A DNA stretch of 64,000 nucleotides. Source: Haloglomus salinum (GTDB lineage: Archaea > Halobacteriota > Halobacteria > Halobacteriales > Haloarculaceae). Position 1 is the first letter of the stretch. Every line of letters starts with the position of its first letter. Below the pieces are notes generated by a model, which had not been told where the DNA came from, made no database searches, and was given only the letters and a program-made list of their open reading frames with translations. Made by a program: the position numbers and the translations under genes. Shown one piece after another: positions 36,838 through 45,112 of this stretch. Location of the stretch: contig NZ_CP101153.1 in assembly GCF_024298825.1 (NCBI RefSeq), forward strand, positions 372,001 through 436,000, written 5' to 3'.

Positions 36838-37293
36838 ATGAGCGACGACGAGGTAACTCGGCTGCTACAGAAGGCGTACCAGGACGAGATCGAGACCGTG
36901 ATGAACTACCTGTCGAACAGCATCGTCCTCGACGGCGTCCGGGCCGAGGAGATCAAGGAGTCCCTCGAACTCGATATCGACGAGGAGCTCCAGCACGCCC
37001 GGATGCTGGGCGAGCGACTGAAACAGCTCGACGAGAACGTCCCCGGCAGCGAGGCGTTCGTCGCCAACCAGGACTCGCTCCAGCCGCCCGAGGACACCAC
37101 CGACGTCCTCGGTGTCATCGACGGCGTCATCGAGGCCGAGGAGGACGCCATCGCGACGTATCGCGACCTCGTCGACGCTGCCGAGGCCGCCGACGACCCC
37201 GTCACCGAGGACCTCGCCGTGACCCTGCTGGCGGACGAGGAGGCCCATCGCACGGAGTTCCGCGGCTTCCGCAAGGAGTACGCTCAGGACTGA
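36838..37293 (+). CDS. Ferritin-like (rubrerythrin/bacterioferritin-type) protein
   Basis: 151 residues forming a four-helix bundle. Candidate di-iron ligands are the Glu residues in YQDEIETVMNYL, the pair DEELQHARML, EAEEDAIATYRD and ADEEAHRTEF; E-x-x-H appears twice. It may store iron or remove peroxide. The ATG is about 31 bases after a TATA-like CATCTAAG. Monocistronic. Confidence 0.85.
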   Translation: MSDDEVTRLLQKAYQDEIETVMNYLSNSIVLDGVRAEEIKESLELDIDEELQHARMLGERLKQLDENVPGSEAFVANQDSLQPPEDTTDVLGVIDGVIEAEEDAIATYRDLVDAAEAADDPVTEDLAVTLLADEEAHRTEFRGFRKEYAQD

Positions 37294-37375
37294 CGCCCAG
37301 CCCGTCCGGGCCGGTGACAGCCGCGCGTCGGACCCTGCCGCGACCTTTTTGCCGCCCCCTCCCGACCCCTCGGCC

Positions 37376-37696
37376 ATGAGCGACGAGAACGAGTCGACGG
37401 GCGGGCCACTGAGCGACCTCGACCTGCAGGCCGCCGAGGGGGAGATGGACGACCCGACCCCGAAGGCGTTCGACCGCGTCGAACTGGGCGTGCTGGACGG
37501 CTCCGAAGACCCCGAGGAGTGGATCGCCGCCATCCAGGACGGCGCCGTCCTCGTGCTCGACGTGGAGGGCGACCTCAACGAACTCGCCGCCGGCTTCGCC
37601 CGCGACGTGCGCGAACTCGGCGGCGAACTGATGCACTTCCGGGGCTTCCTCGTGGTCTCGCCGCCCGACGTGGAGATAGATACGGACCGGCTGTAG
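37376..37696 (+). CDS. DUF5779 family protein
   Basis: 106 residues. The conserved core reads VELGVLDGSEDPEEW, then VLDVEGDLNELAAGFARDV, and GGELMHFRGFLVVSPP; this matches haloarchaeal DUF5779 as I recall it. Role unknown. A T5 run about 30 bases before the ATG (GACCTTTTTGCC) is a plausible promoter element; in-frame starts further upstream give a Pro-rich leader and were rejected. Confidence 0.85.
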   Translation: MSDENESTGGPLSDLDLQAAEGEMDDPTPKAFDRVELGVLDGSEDPEEWIAAIQDGAVLVLDVEGDLNELAAGFARDVRELGGELMHFRGFLVVSPPDVEIDTDRL

Positions 37697-37783
37697 GCGA
37701 CGGAGAGCGGTTGGACGGGGCAAAGAACGGTGGTTCTCTGCAGGACTCCGGTATCTCACGCCGGCCGCTCGAGCGGTCGCCGG

Positions 37784-38752
37784 TCAGATACCGCTCAGGC
37801 CGGCCAGGGCCTCGGCGTAGACGACCACATCGAGCGCGAGCGTGAACCCGACCATCGCCAGGGCCGGCACCCACACCGACCGGGTCCGTTCGTAGCCGAG
37901 GACCGCGAGCCCGAACGCAGCGACCCACAGCGCGTCGACGACGACCTCGCCGAGCGTCGTCAGGCCGGTTCCGACACCCACGATGCCGACGAGCGCCAGC
38001 GCCAGTACGGCGAGATGTCGGCGTTCCAGGGCCCCGGCGTCGAACGCCACGGAGCCGTCCGGCCCCTCGGCGTGACGGTAGAGGATGCCCACGCCCATCG
38101 CGAACGCGACGCCGAACACGAGCGACGCGGTGAACTCGACGGCGCTCCCGACGCTGAGCCGGAGGCCGACAGCGTCCATGGGGAGGAGCCAGAAGAACCC
38201 GACCAGCAGGGTGGCGACCACGGGCGCGTCCTCGGCGCCGACGAGATTCCGTACCCGCTCCGGGACCAGCGCACAGAACAGGACGCCGAGGCCGACCCCG
38301 AGGAACACGGACGGGAGCCCCATCATCCACACGAGGACCGACGTCGATGCCTCGGGGTTCACGAACCGGTTCAGGAGCGAACTCAGGGGGACCCCGAACA
38401 CCGTGTTCGCGACGAGCGCCGTGGCCCCCGCGATGGCTGCCGGCCCGACGACGGTCGCGGCGGCGACCGGCCACGACCCGTCATGGGGCCGCCCCAGCGA
38501 GATGTCGATGCCACGGTAGCGGGCATATGCCAGCGCGCCGCCGGCGAGTCCGACGAGCGATGCGGCCCCCGAGACCAGGAGGAGCGACTCCGGGGTCCCG
38601 AAGACCTGCCCGGCGAACTGTGCCGCGGCGGCCACCGCGGTCGACCAGAGACTGACGGCGATGAGCGCCGCGAAGAGGACCCCGAGTCCGAGGGCAGTGG
38701 TGTCCTCGGGCCCGCCGAAACCCCACGTCGCGCTGCGTCTACTGTTGGACAT
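37784..38752 (-). CDS. Polytopic membrane protein of unknown function
   Basis: 322 residues with about eight transmembrane helices and short loops. The overall plan recalls CPBP/CAAX-protease-like membrane proteins, but I do not see their EExxxR and HxxxN catalytic motifs. No signal peptide. It lies alone between the DUF5779 and cupin genes. Function unknown. Confidence 0.75.
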   Translation of the reverse strand: MSNSRRSATWGFGGPEDTTALGLGVLFAALIAVSLWSTAVAAAAQFAGQVFGTPESLLLVSGAASLVGLAGGALAYARYRGIDISLGRPHDGSWPVAAATVVGPAAIAGATALVANTVFGVPLSSLLNRFVNPEASTSVLVWMMGLPSVFLGVGLGVLFCALVPERVRNLVGAEDAPVVATLLVGFFWLLPMDAVGLRLSVGSAVEFTASLVFGVAFAMGVGILYRHAEGPDGSVAFDAGALERRHLAVLALALVGIVGVGTGLTTLGEVVVDALWVAAFGLAVLGYERTRSVWVPALAMVGFTLALDVVVYAEALAGLSGI

Positions 38753-38831
38753 TGGTTGAACGATTGTTCACGAGGGACAAGTACCTGTCCCCGACCGGGG
38801 ACGCCTCCGGGCGGCGGCCCGGGCCGCCGCC

Positions 38832-39371
38832 TCACTCCGCCGGACCCGGTCGGAGTCGGTCGGTTTCGGCCCCACACCCCGCGCAGGACAGGACGTACAC
38901 CGGCACCCCGTCCTCCTCGTCGGCCACGAAGTCCCGACTCGTCCGCTCGCCGCACGCCTCGCACGCCTCGACGATGGTGGCCCCGTCAGACGCCTTCGGC
39001 GCGCCGACGGCGATGACCCGGGCGGGTTCGTCCCCGACGGCGACGGCCTTCTGTGGGTGGTTCGGCGGGACGAACAGCACCTCGCCGGCCGTCACGTGGC
39101 GCTCGCCGCTCGGCGTTTCGACCCGTAACTCGCCCTCGAGGACGTGGAGTACCTCCTCGTGGTCCGGGTGGTAGTGGTACCCCCATGGCAGTTTCTCGCC
39201 GGGGTCGGCGACGAAGACGTTGTAGCCGAACCCCGTGGCGCCGACGGCCTCGTCGACCTCGCGCTTCGCGCGAGTGGGATTCGGGGCGTCGGGCAGGTCG
39301 TCGACCGCGACCTGCCGGTAGTCGTATTCGCCGTCCAGCGGGTCCGGGTCGGGATGGGTCTCGTCGGCCAT
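38832..39371 (-). CDS. Cupin-domain protein with C-terminal zinc-ribbon-like segment
   Basis: 179 residues. The cupin core spans 50-130: motif 1 HYHPDHEEVLHVLEGELRVE, motif 2 VLFVPPNHPQKAV. His and Glu there suit a bound metal. The C-terminal 45 residues hold two Cys pairs, CEACGERT and CAGCGAET, which can form a zinc ribbon. The substrate is unknown. It ends 43 bases before the VOC gene start region and may share regulation with it. Confidence 0.85.
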   Translation of the reverse strand: MADETHPDPDPLDGEYDYRQVAVDDLPDAPNPTRAKREVDEAVGATGFGYNVFVADPGEKLPWGYHYHPDHEEVLHVLEGELRVETPSGERHVTAGEVLFVPPNHPQKAVAVGDEPARVIAVGAPKASDGATIVEACEACGERTSRDFVADEEDGVPVYVLSCAGCGAETDRLRPGPAE

Positions 39372-39414
39372 GCCACCGGGGTCGCACCGGCACGGCAAAA
39401 GTCCGCCGCGTGGC

Positions 39415-40107
39415 TCACTCCCCCACGAACGTGAGGTAGTGGCCGTCGGGGTCCCGCACCCGGACCGCACCCGAGTCGAGGTCCTCGATGCGGTCGGCCC
39501 GGCCCCAGACGGCGTCGGTCGCGGTCTCGGGGTCGTCGACGTACACGCCGAGGTCGACGTGGACGCCGCCGCGCGCGTCCGCCAGCCCGAGATGGGGTTC
39601 CCACAGCTCCAGGTCGAACGGGCCCGCAGTGAGACGGGTCCGCTTGCGCCGGTCGCCCTGGTCGACGACTTCCATCCCGAGTGCGGTGTAGAACTCCTCC
39701 GCGCGTGGCAGGTCCTCGACCTCGAGGACCACCTCCATCAGGCCCGTGATGGCGGTCTGGCTCCCCTGGTCCCGCCCCATGACTTCGACGCAGTTCCCCT
39801 CCGTGTCGTAGAAGTACAGCGACCGCACGTCGCCGAAGGTCTCCTCGTGGAGGTCGAAATCCTCGGAGAGGCGGTCCCACCAGTCGTCGTACGCGTCGGC
39901 GGGGCAGGAGAAGGCGTAGTGGGTGTGGAGGCCGCCGCGGGGGACCCCCGCAGGTCGGCGGAGCAGGAGGTCGGTCTCCCCGGCTCCGAGCGCGGCCTCG
40001 CGCCCGTCCTTGCGCCGGAGCGGGAGGTCGAGGTGCTCCTGATAGAACTCGACCGCCCGGTCGAGAGACTTGACCTCCAGCGCCAGCCACGCGAGTCCCG
40101 AGAGCAT
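39415..40107 (-). CDS. VOC-family (glyoxalase/dioxygenase-like) protein with two modules
   Basis: 230 residues, two vicinal-oxygen-chelate modules: residues 1-115 (LAWLALEVKSLDRAVEFYQE ... YFYDTEGNCVEVMG) and 120-230 (EVVLEVEDLPRAEEFYTALG ... RVRDPDGHYLTFVG). The His and Glu residues near module ends suggest a metal site. Members act as glyoxalases, dioxygenases or resistance proteins; the substrate is not evident. The ATG at 40107 begins the first module exactly; the upstream extension is not used. Confidence 0.87.
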   Translation of the reverse strand: MLSGLAWLALEVKSLDRAVEFYQEHLDLPLRRKDGREAALGAGETDLLLRRPAGVPRGGLHTHYAFSCPADAYDDWWDRLSEDFDLHEETFGDVRSLYFYDTEGNCVEVMGRDQGSQTAITGLMEVVLEVEDLPRAEEFYTALGMEVVDQGDRRKRTRLTAGPFDLELWEPHLGLADARGGVHVDLGVYVDDPETATDAVWGRADRIEDLDSGAVRVRDPDGHYLTFVGE

Positions 40108-40234
40108 ATCCCGCCGTTCACGGGGGCGGCTGTTAAGTGCCGCCCCAGCGCTGGGGCGCACCGTCGGCCACGGGTGGGGCCGCTCGCTTGCCCGGAGACG
40201 ACCCTTTAACCGCGTTCCGGCCGAACTGCGTGGT

Positions 40235-40927
40235 ATGCCGATGAAGTCATCCGGAGCGGGGTCGCTCAACGAGGTCAACCGCTGGGACGGCGGCGCGAGC
40301 TGGATCGCCTACCCCGAGGAGGAGATGCAGCGCGCGAGCCACGCGGTCGCGACCGAGGCAGGGCTCGTCGTCGTCGACCCCGTCGACGTGCCCGACCTCG
40401 ACGAGTGGCTGGCGGACCTCGCCGCGGACACCGGCGCGGACGGGGTGGCTGGCGTCGCGGTCCTGCTGGACCGGCACAAGCGCGACTCGGCCGCCATCGC
40501 GAAGCGCCACGGCGTCCCCGTGGGCGTCCCATCGTGGATGAGCGGCGTCGCCGGCGACCTCGACGCTCGCACGACCGACCTCGCGGACCTGCTCGCGGAC
40601 ACCTCCTACGAGGTCCGGCGGGTCATCGACAACCCGTTCTGGCAGGAGGCAGGGATGTACGACCCCGACGCCGAGGTGCTGGTCCTGCCGGAGGTGTTCG
40701 GCACCGTCGACTACTACTGCGCCCCGAGCGAGCAACTGGGCGTCCACCCGATGCTCCGGCTCACGCCGCCGAAGAAGCTCAAGCGCCTCGACGTCGAGCG
40801 CCTCCTCGTCGGCCACGGCGAGGGCGTCGCCGAGGACGCCGACGACCTGATACGGACGGCACTCCGGAAGGCCACGACCAATGCCCCCGGGCTCTACATC
40901 AGCACGGTCAAGAACGCGCTCTTCTGA
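40235..40927 (+). CDS. Conserved protein, possibly a degenerate MBL-fold protein
   Basis: 230 residues. Order of segments recalls the metallo-beta-lactamase fold: VNRWDGGASWIAYPEEEM, LVVVDPVDVPDLDEWL, VLLDRHKRDSAAIAKRHGVPV in place of the HxHxDH metal motif, VLVLPEVFG, and LLVGHGEGV near the end. The main metal histidines are missing, so it may not be an active hydrolase. The ATG is about 30 bases after CCTTTAACC. The family assignment is my inference. Confidence 0.65.
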   Translation: MPMKSSGAGSLNEVNRWDGGASWIAYPEEEMQRASHAVATEAGLVVVDPVDVPDLDEWLADLAADTGADGVAGVAVLLDRHKRDSAAIAKRHGVPVGVPSWMSGVAGDLDARTTDLADLLADTSYEVRRVIDNPFWQEAGMYDPDAEVLVLPEVFGTVDYYCAPSEQLGVHPMLRLTPPKKLKRLDVERLLVGHGEGVAEDADDLIRTALRKATTNAPGLYISTVKNALF

Positions 40928-40996
40928 CGCGGCCGTCGGTCAGCCGGTCGCCCCGGCGACCACCGGTGTTAAGCGATTCGGCGGCGTACTGGTGGT

Positions 40997-41458
40997 GTGA
41001 CCGACGACCTCGACGCGGCGACGCCGGACGGGGCGGGCGGGCGGCCGCCGGTGTACGCCACCGCGGGGCTCGTGCGGGCGCTGCTGGACATCGCCGAGGA
41101 CCGCTCGCCGAACAAGGTGACCATCGCGGTCACCACCACCCCCGCCGGCGAGTTCGAGCCACCGCTCGACCTCTCCCCCGAGACACCCGTCTTCACGGAC
41201 CTCTACCTCCCGGGAACGGGTGGTTCCGTCGCGGCCGTCTTCGGGATGGACCTCGGAACGCCCGCCTCCGACGGGCGGTTCGTCTCACACCCGGACGGCC
41301 GGCTCGAGGTCCGGCAGACGGACGACCTCCACGAGGTCGTGTTCATCGGTGTTCCCCCGTGGGACGATACCGCTATCGCGGCGTTCGACCGGCGCGGGCG
41401 CGGGCGGGCGCTGGAACTGCTCGACGTCGAGCCGCCGGCCGAGTCGCTGCCGCCCTGA
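40997..41458 (+). CDS. Putative JAB/MPN-like protein with altered metal motif
   Basis: 153 residues. GLVRALLDIAEDRSPNKVTIAV, then FGMDLGTPASDGRFVSHPDGRL, then DDLHEVVFIGVPPWD resembles the JAB1/MPN fold, in which HxHPxG...SxxD binds zinc. Here the first His is missing (VSHPDG) and Ser is replaced, while an Asp is kept. It may be a non-catalytic ubiquitin-like or SAMP-pathway protein. GTG start chosen because GTTAAGCG lies 27 bases upstream. Confidence 0.6.
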   Translation: MTDDLDAATPDGAGGRPPVYATAGLVRALLDIAEDRSPNKVTIAVTTTPAGEFEPPLDLSPETPVFTDLYLPGTGGSVAAVFGMDLGTPASDGRFVSHPDGRLEVRQTDDLHEVVFIGVPPWDDTAIAAFDRRGRGRALELLDVEPPAESLPP

Positions 41459-41466
41459 CGGCCCCG

Positions 41467-41676
41467 TTACTCCAGATAGCCCAGGTCCTGCAGCTGTGCG
41501 GTTATCTCCTCGAACTCCGCCTCGGTCAGCTCGCCCTGCTGCTGGTGCTGGATGACGATGCTCCGCAGCAGGAACCGCACCAGGTCGCTGGTCGAGGAGA
41601 ACGAGGTCCCCTCGATGGTCCCCTCGACGCGCTCGGCCAGGTCCTTCGGGATGGAGACGGTGGTGTACTCGGTCAT
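41467..41676 (-). CDS. Ribbon-helix-helix (CopG/Arc-like) DNA-binding protein
   Basis: 69 residues. The beta strand TEYTTVSIPKDLAERVEG and the two helices (FSSTSDLVRFLLRSIVI) form the ribbon-helix-helix dimer typical of CopG/Arc-type regulators. The C-terminal helix is Glu-rich. It may regulate its own region. The partner next to it, on the same strand, is a small acidic protein; neither resembles a known toxin. Confidence 0.85.
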   Translation of the reverse strand: MTEYTTVSIPKDLAERVEGTIEGTSFSSTSDLVRFLLRSIVIQHQQQGELTEAEFEEITAQLQDLGYLE

Positions 41677-41751
41677 ACCGCCGGAGACGGCGCCCGGACC
41701 GATAGGGGTGACGCTCGGGGTTGCACGAGCGGCGAGAGGGGGAACCGGGGG

Positions 41752-42078
41752 TCAGAAGGGGAGCAGCGCGCGCAGCTGCCCGAGGATACTGTTGCCGGCG
41801 CGCTCGCGGTAGGACTCGAAGACGGGGTGGAGCGTGTTCAGCAGCTCCTGCTCGGAGTCGAAGTGCTGGATGTGGACCTTGTCCATGGCCTCCGAGAGCG
41901 CCACGGTCGACCCGGTGGCATCGTAGGGGATGTCCGGGTCGCCCAGCTGGGTCAGCAGCGTCTCGGCGTCGACGGGGAACTCCACGTCCGCACGCTCGAG
42001 GTGGGCGTCCAGGGCCGCGATGCCGAACGTGATCGTGTCGGGCTCGTCGTCGTCGTTCTGCGGTGGCCGGACTCCCAT
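41752..42078 (-). CDS. Small conserved protein of unknown function
   Basis: 108 residues, acidic, no membrane segments. Segments ITFGIAALDAHLERADVEFP and IPYDATGSTVALSEAMDKVHIQ suggest an ordered alpha/beta protein. CTTTTGTACG lies 27 bases upstream of its ATG and marks a leaderless start; a GTG one codon earlier is possible. The family is not recognised. Confidence 0.7.
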   Translation of the reverse strand: MGVRPPQNDDDEPDTITFGIAALDAHLERADVEFPVDAETLLTQLGDPDIPYDATGSTVALSEAMDKVHIQHFDSEQELLNTLHPVFESYRERAGNSILGQLRALLPF

Positions 42079-42196
42079 CACGCGACAGTACGCCGCGCCT
42101 CGTACAAAAGACTGCCCTCATCGGGAGACAGGCCCCGCCCGGACAGCCCGCCGCGCCATCGCGGAGATTGAAACCCCCTCGCTGCCTTCGGTCGGT

Positions 42197-43600
42197 ATGG
42201 ACCTCTTCGGCACGGCGGGTATCCGCGGGCCGGTTCGCGACCGCGTGACGCCGGCACTCGCCCTGCGCGTCGGTCGCGCGGCGGCGCGCGAAGCACGCGC
42301 GGACGACACGAGCGACGGGAACGAGGGGGGTGGCAGCGGCACGCCGGTCGAGTTCGTGGTCGGGCGCGACGGTCGGGAGACGGGCGACGCCATCGCGTCG
42401 GCGGTCACCTCGGGCCTCCAGTCCGGCGGCGCACGCGTCGTCCGAGTCGGGCGCGTCCCCACGCCGGCGCTCGCGGCCGCCTCGCGCGGCCGCTACGGCG
42501 TGATGGTCACGGCCAGCCACAACCCGCCGGCCGACAACGGCCTCAAACTGTTCCGCGACGGCCGGGAGTACGACCGCGAGGCCGAGCGGCGCGTCGAGGA
42601 GGCCGTCGCGGCCGAGGCCCCGCCCGTCGAGTGGGACGACTGGGGTGGCGTCGAGCGTGCCGACCGCCTCACCGAGTACCGCCACGCCGTCGTCGCGTAC
42701 GCCCGGGGCCACGGCGCCCCGCTCGACGGCCTCCGGGTCGCCGTCGACACGGGCAACGGGATGGCCGCGCGGGCGGCGCCCTGGGTGCTCCGGGAACTCG
42801 GCGCGCACGTCGTCACGCTCAACGGTAACGTGGACGGCCACTTCCCCGGCCGCGAGTCCAAACCCACGCCCGAGAGCCTCGCGGACCTCCGCGCGTTCGT
42901 CGCGGACGGCGAGTTCGCGCTCGGGCTAGGGTTCGACGGCGACGGCGACCGCATCGTCGTCGTCGACGGCGACGGCGACGTGGTCCACGAGGACACCGTT
43001 CTCGCCGTGCTCGCCGAGCACTACACCCGCGCCGCCACGCCGGGCGACCCGGTGGTCGTGACGACGCCGAACGCCTCCGCGCGCATCGACGAGCGCGTCG
43101 CCGAGGCGGGTGGCCGCGTCGAGCGCGTCCGCCTGGGGGCGCTCCACGAGGGCATCGTCGCCGCCCGGGCCGCGGGTGGCCCCGACACGGAGGTCGTCTT
43201 CGCCGCCGAGCCCTGGAAGCACACGCACACCCGGTTCGGCCCGTGGATGGACGCAGTCGCCAGCGCGGCCATCCTCACACGGCTGGTGGCCGAGTCGGGG
43301 CTCGACGCGCTCCGCGGCCCCATCACCGAGCGCCCCTACCGGAAGGTGAGCGTCGACTGCCCGGACGGCCGCAAGACGGCGGTGATGGCGGCGCTGGAAC
43401 GCACACTCCCCGAGGCGTTCCCCGACGCCGATGTGGACACCGAACACGGCGTCCGCCTCGAACTCGACGGGGGCTGGACCCTCGTCCGTCCCTCCGGAAC
43501 CGAGCCGTACGTCCGGGTCTACGCGGAACACGACGACGTGGACGCGCTCGTCGACCGGACCGTCGAGGTCATCGAGGCCGCCGTCGCGGACGCTGGGTAA
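42197..43600 (+). CDS. Phosphoglucomutase/phosphomannomutase family enzyme
   Basis: 467 residues. Moves a phosphate between positions 1 and 6 of a hexose phosphate. The phospho-serine motif is TASHNPPADNG (Ser107), the Mg loop is FDGDGDRI at about 246, the sugar-binding loop is in FAAEPWKHT, and the phosphate-binding loop is RPSGTEPYVRVYAE near the end. An unusual Gly-rich loop sits at 40-50. GlmM or phosphomannomutase cannot be told apart by eye. It could feed sugar nucleotides to surface glycans. Confidence 0.9.
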   Translation: MDLFGTAGIRGPVRDRVTPALALRVGRAAAREARADDTSDGNEGGGSGTPVEFVVGRDGRETGDAIASAVTSGLQSGGARVVRVGRVPTPALAAASRGRYGVMVTASHNPPADNGLKLFRDGREYDREAERRVEEAVAAEAPPVEWDDWGGVERADRLTEYRHAVVAYARGHGAPLDGLRVAVDTGNGMAARAAPWVLRELGAHVVTLNGNVDGHFPGRESKPTPESLADLRAFVADGEFALGLGFDGDGDRIVVVDGDGDVVHEDTVLAVLAEHYTRAATPGDPVVVTTPNASARIDERVAEAGGRVERVRLGALHEGIVAARAAGGPDTEVVFAAEPWKHTHTRFGPWMDAVASAAILTRLVAESGLDALRGPITERPYRKVSVDCPDGRKTAVMAALERTLPEAFPDADVDTEHGVRLELDGGWTLVRPSGTEPYVRVYAEHDDVDALVDRTVEVIEAAVADAG

Positions 43601-44161
43601 CTCGTTCTCTGCTCCGGCGTCGGTCCGCCGAGACACTGCTCGTCTGGAACTCACCCCCGTCAGTCGCCCGGGCGCGCGCTTGCGGCCGTGCCCCCAGGGC
43701 CGGCCGCAGCGCACGCGCGAGGGCTGAGGAGCACAGCGGAGGGAGCGTAGCGACCGAAGCGAGCACCGCAAGCGGTTGGGGAGGCGTGAGGCTCACAGGA
43801 CCTGACTGACCAATCCGCGGGCCTGGTGGACTCGAAGGGCGAGCACGCTGGACGAAGCCCGCCGACGGTGAACCGAGCGGAGCGAGGCGAACCACGGGAG
43901 TCGCAGCGCGCGCAGCGAAGCGAGCAGGAACGACTCCCGGAGCAAGCACCGCAGGGAGGGCGCGAAGCGACCAATCGAGGCGCGCAACGAGGCGCGAGAG
44001 TCCAGCGTGCGAGGGCTCCGTGGGTGTTTCTGCCGTCGTCATCGCGAGAGCGTGCGAGGGTTCGGAGCGGCTGCAGTCGTCGGAGTTGGCAGAAACCACC
44101 TCGCTACATCGTTCCTGCCCGCACGCTCAACTACAAAGTACCCCCCCGTCCACAACGGCCC
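43601..44161. repeat. Non-coding GC-rich region with degenerate hairpin repeats
   Basis: 561 bases with no gene I would support. Many copies of a short inverted motif occur, such as AGCGAAGCGAGC, ACCGAGCGGAGCGAGG and GAGCGTAGCGACCGAAGCGA, each able to fold as a small stem. Open frames on both strands here have odd compositions (Arg/Ala/Pro/Ser) and are probably spurious. CTACAAAGTA near 44131 is the promoter element of the next gene. Confidence 0.6.
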
Positions 44162-44980
44162 ATGGACAGTGAGGACCCGAACGACGAGGTCCAGTACCAC
44201 CTCGAACTGGAACCCGGCGATATCGACGGGCCGGTCCTGCTCCCGGGAGACCCCGAGCGGGTCCCCGTGGTCGCCGAGCAGTGGGACCGGGCCGAGGAGG
44301 TCGCACACCACCGCGAGTACCGGACGATGCGGGGCCACCGCGCGGGGGCGCCGGTCGCCTGCACCTCGACGGGTATCGGCTCACCCTCCGCGGCCATCGC
44401 GGCCGAGGAACTCGCCAACGTCGGCGCCGAGACGCTCATCCGCGTCGGCTCCTGCGGGGCCATCCAGGCCGAGGCCGAGGTCGGCGACCTCGTCATCACC
44501 ACGGGGGCGGTTCGGCAGGAGGGGACCAGCGCCGAGTACGTCCGCGAGGACTACCCGGCGAGCGCGCACGGCGAGGTCGTCACCGCCCTCGTGACGGCGG
44601 CCGAGCGTCTCGGCTACGACTACCACCTCGGCGTCACCTGCTCGACGGACTCGTTCTACGCCGGCCAGGGGCGCCCCGGGCACGACGGCTTCGAGGCCGC
44701 AGGGACCGACGAGCGAACCGCCGAACTGCAGGAAGCGGGCGTCCTCAACTACGAGATGGAGGCCGCCGCGCTCCTGACGCTGGCCTCCATCTACGGCCTG
44801 CGGGCGGGCGCGGTCTGTACCGTCTTCGCCAACCGCGTCACCGGCGAGTTCCGGACCGAGGGCGAATCACGTGCCGCCGAGGTGGCCAGCGAGGCCGCCG
44901 TCGTCCTCGACCACATGGACCACGTCAAGCAGGAGGCGGGCGCCGACCACTGGCACGCGGGGCTGTCGCTCGAGGGGTGA
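44162..44980 (+). CDS. Nucleoside phosphorylase (uridine phosphorylase type)
   Basis: 272 residues of the PNP/UDP family, splitting nucleosides with phosphate. Landmarks are VLLPGDPERVPVVAEQW, STGIGSPSAAIAAEEL, IRVGSCGAIQAEAEVGD with the phosphate loop, and NYEMEAAALLTLASIYGLRAG (in part) with the family's EMEAA ribose site. These favour uridine phosphorylase over purine enzymes. A leaderless start fits the CTACAAAGTA element about 27 bases upstream. Confidence 0.92.
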   Translation: MDSEDPNDEVQYHLELEPGDIDGPVLLPGDPERVPVVAEQWDRAEEVAHHREYRTMRGHRAGAPVACTSTGIGSPSAAIAAEELANVGAETLIRVGSCGAIQAEAEVGDLVITTGAVRQEGTSAEYVREDYPASAHGEVVTALVTAAERLGYDYHLGVTCSTDSFYAGQGRPGHDGFEAAGTDERTAELQEAGVLNYEMEAAALLTLASIYGLRAGAVCTVFANRVTGEFRTEGESRAAEVASEAAVVLDHMDHVKQEAGADHWHAGLSLEG

Positions 44981-45081
44981 CGGCCGGGCACCGGGATGGG
45001 ACGGCGCCGTCGGGTGGAGGCGCCATTCGTCACGATATACGAAATATAACAACACATTCGAACTCCGATTCGGCGCGAAAC

Positions 45082-45091
45082 TTGATTAACG
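45082..45091 (+). promoter_or_regulatory. TATA-like element of the histidine kinase gene
   Basis: TTGATTAACG lies about 27 bases upstream of the ATG at 45113 in an AT-rich stretch. Confidence 0.5.
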
Positions 45092-45112
45092 TGGAGTCCA
45101 AGTGGGTGGTAG

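Noticed and set aside
41467-42078. Toxin-antitoxin pair (ribbon-helix-helix gene plus partner)
   Set aside because: The partner is acidic, larger than the regulator and shows no RelE, MazF or PIN motif; each gene seems to have its own promoter.
43569-44099. 176-residue minus-strand frame in the repeat block
   Set aside because: Ala/Pro/Ser/Arg-rich and no conserved pattern; made from short repeats.
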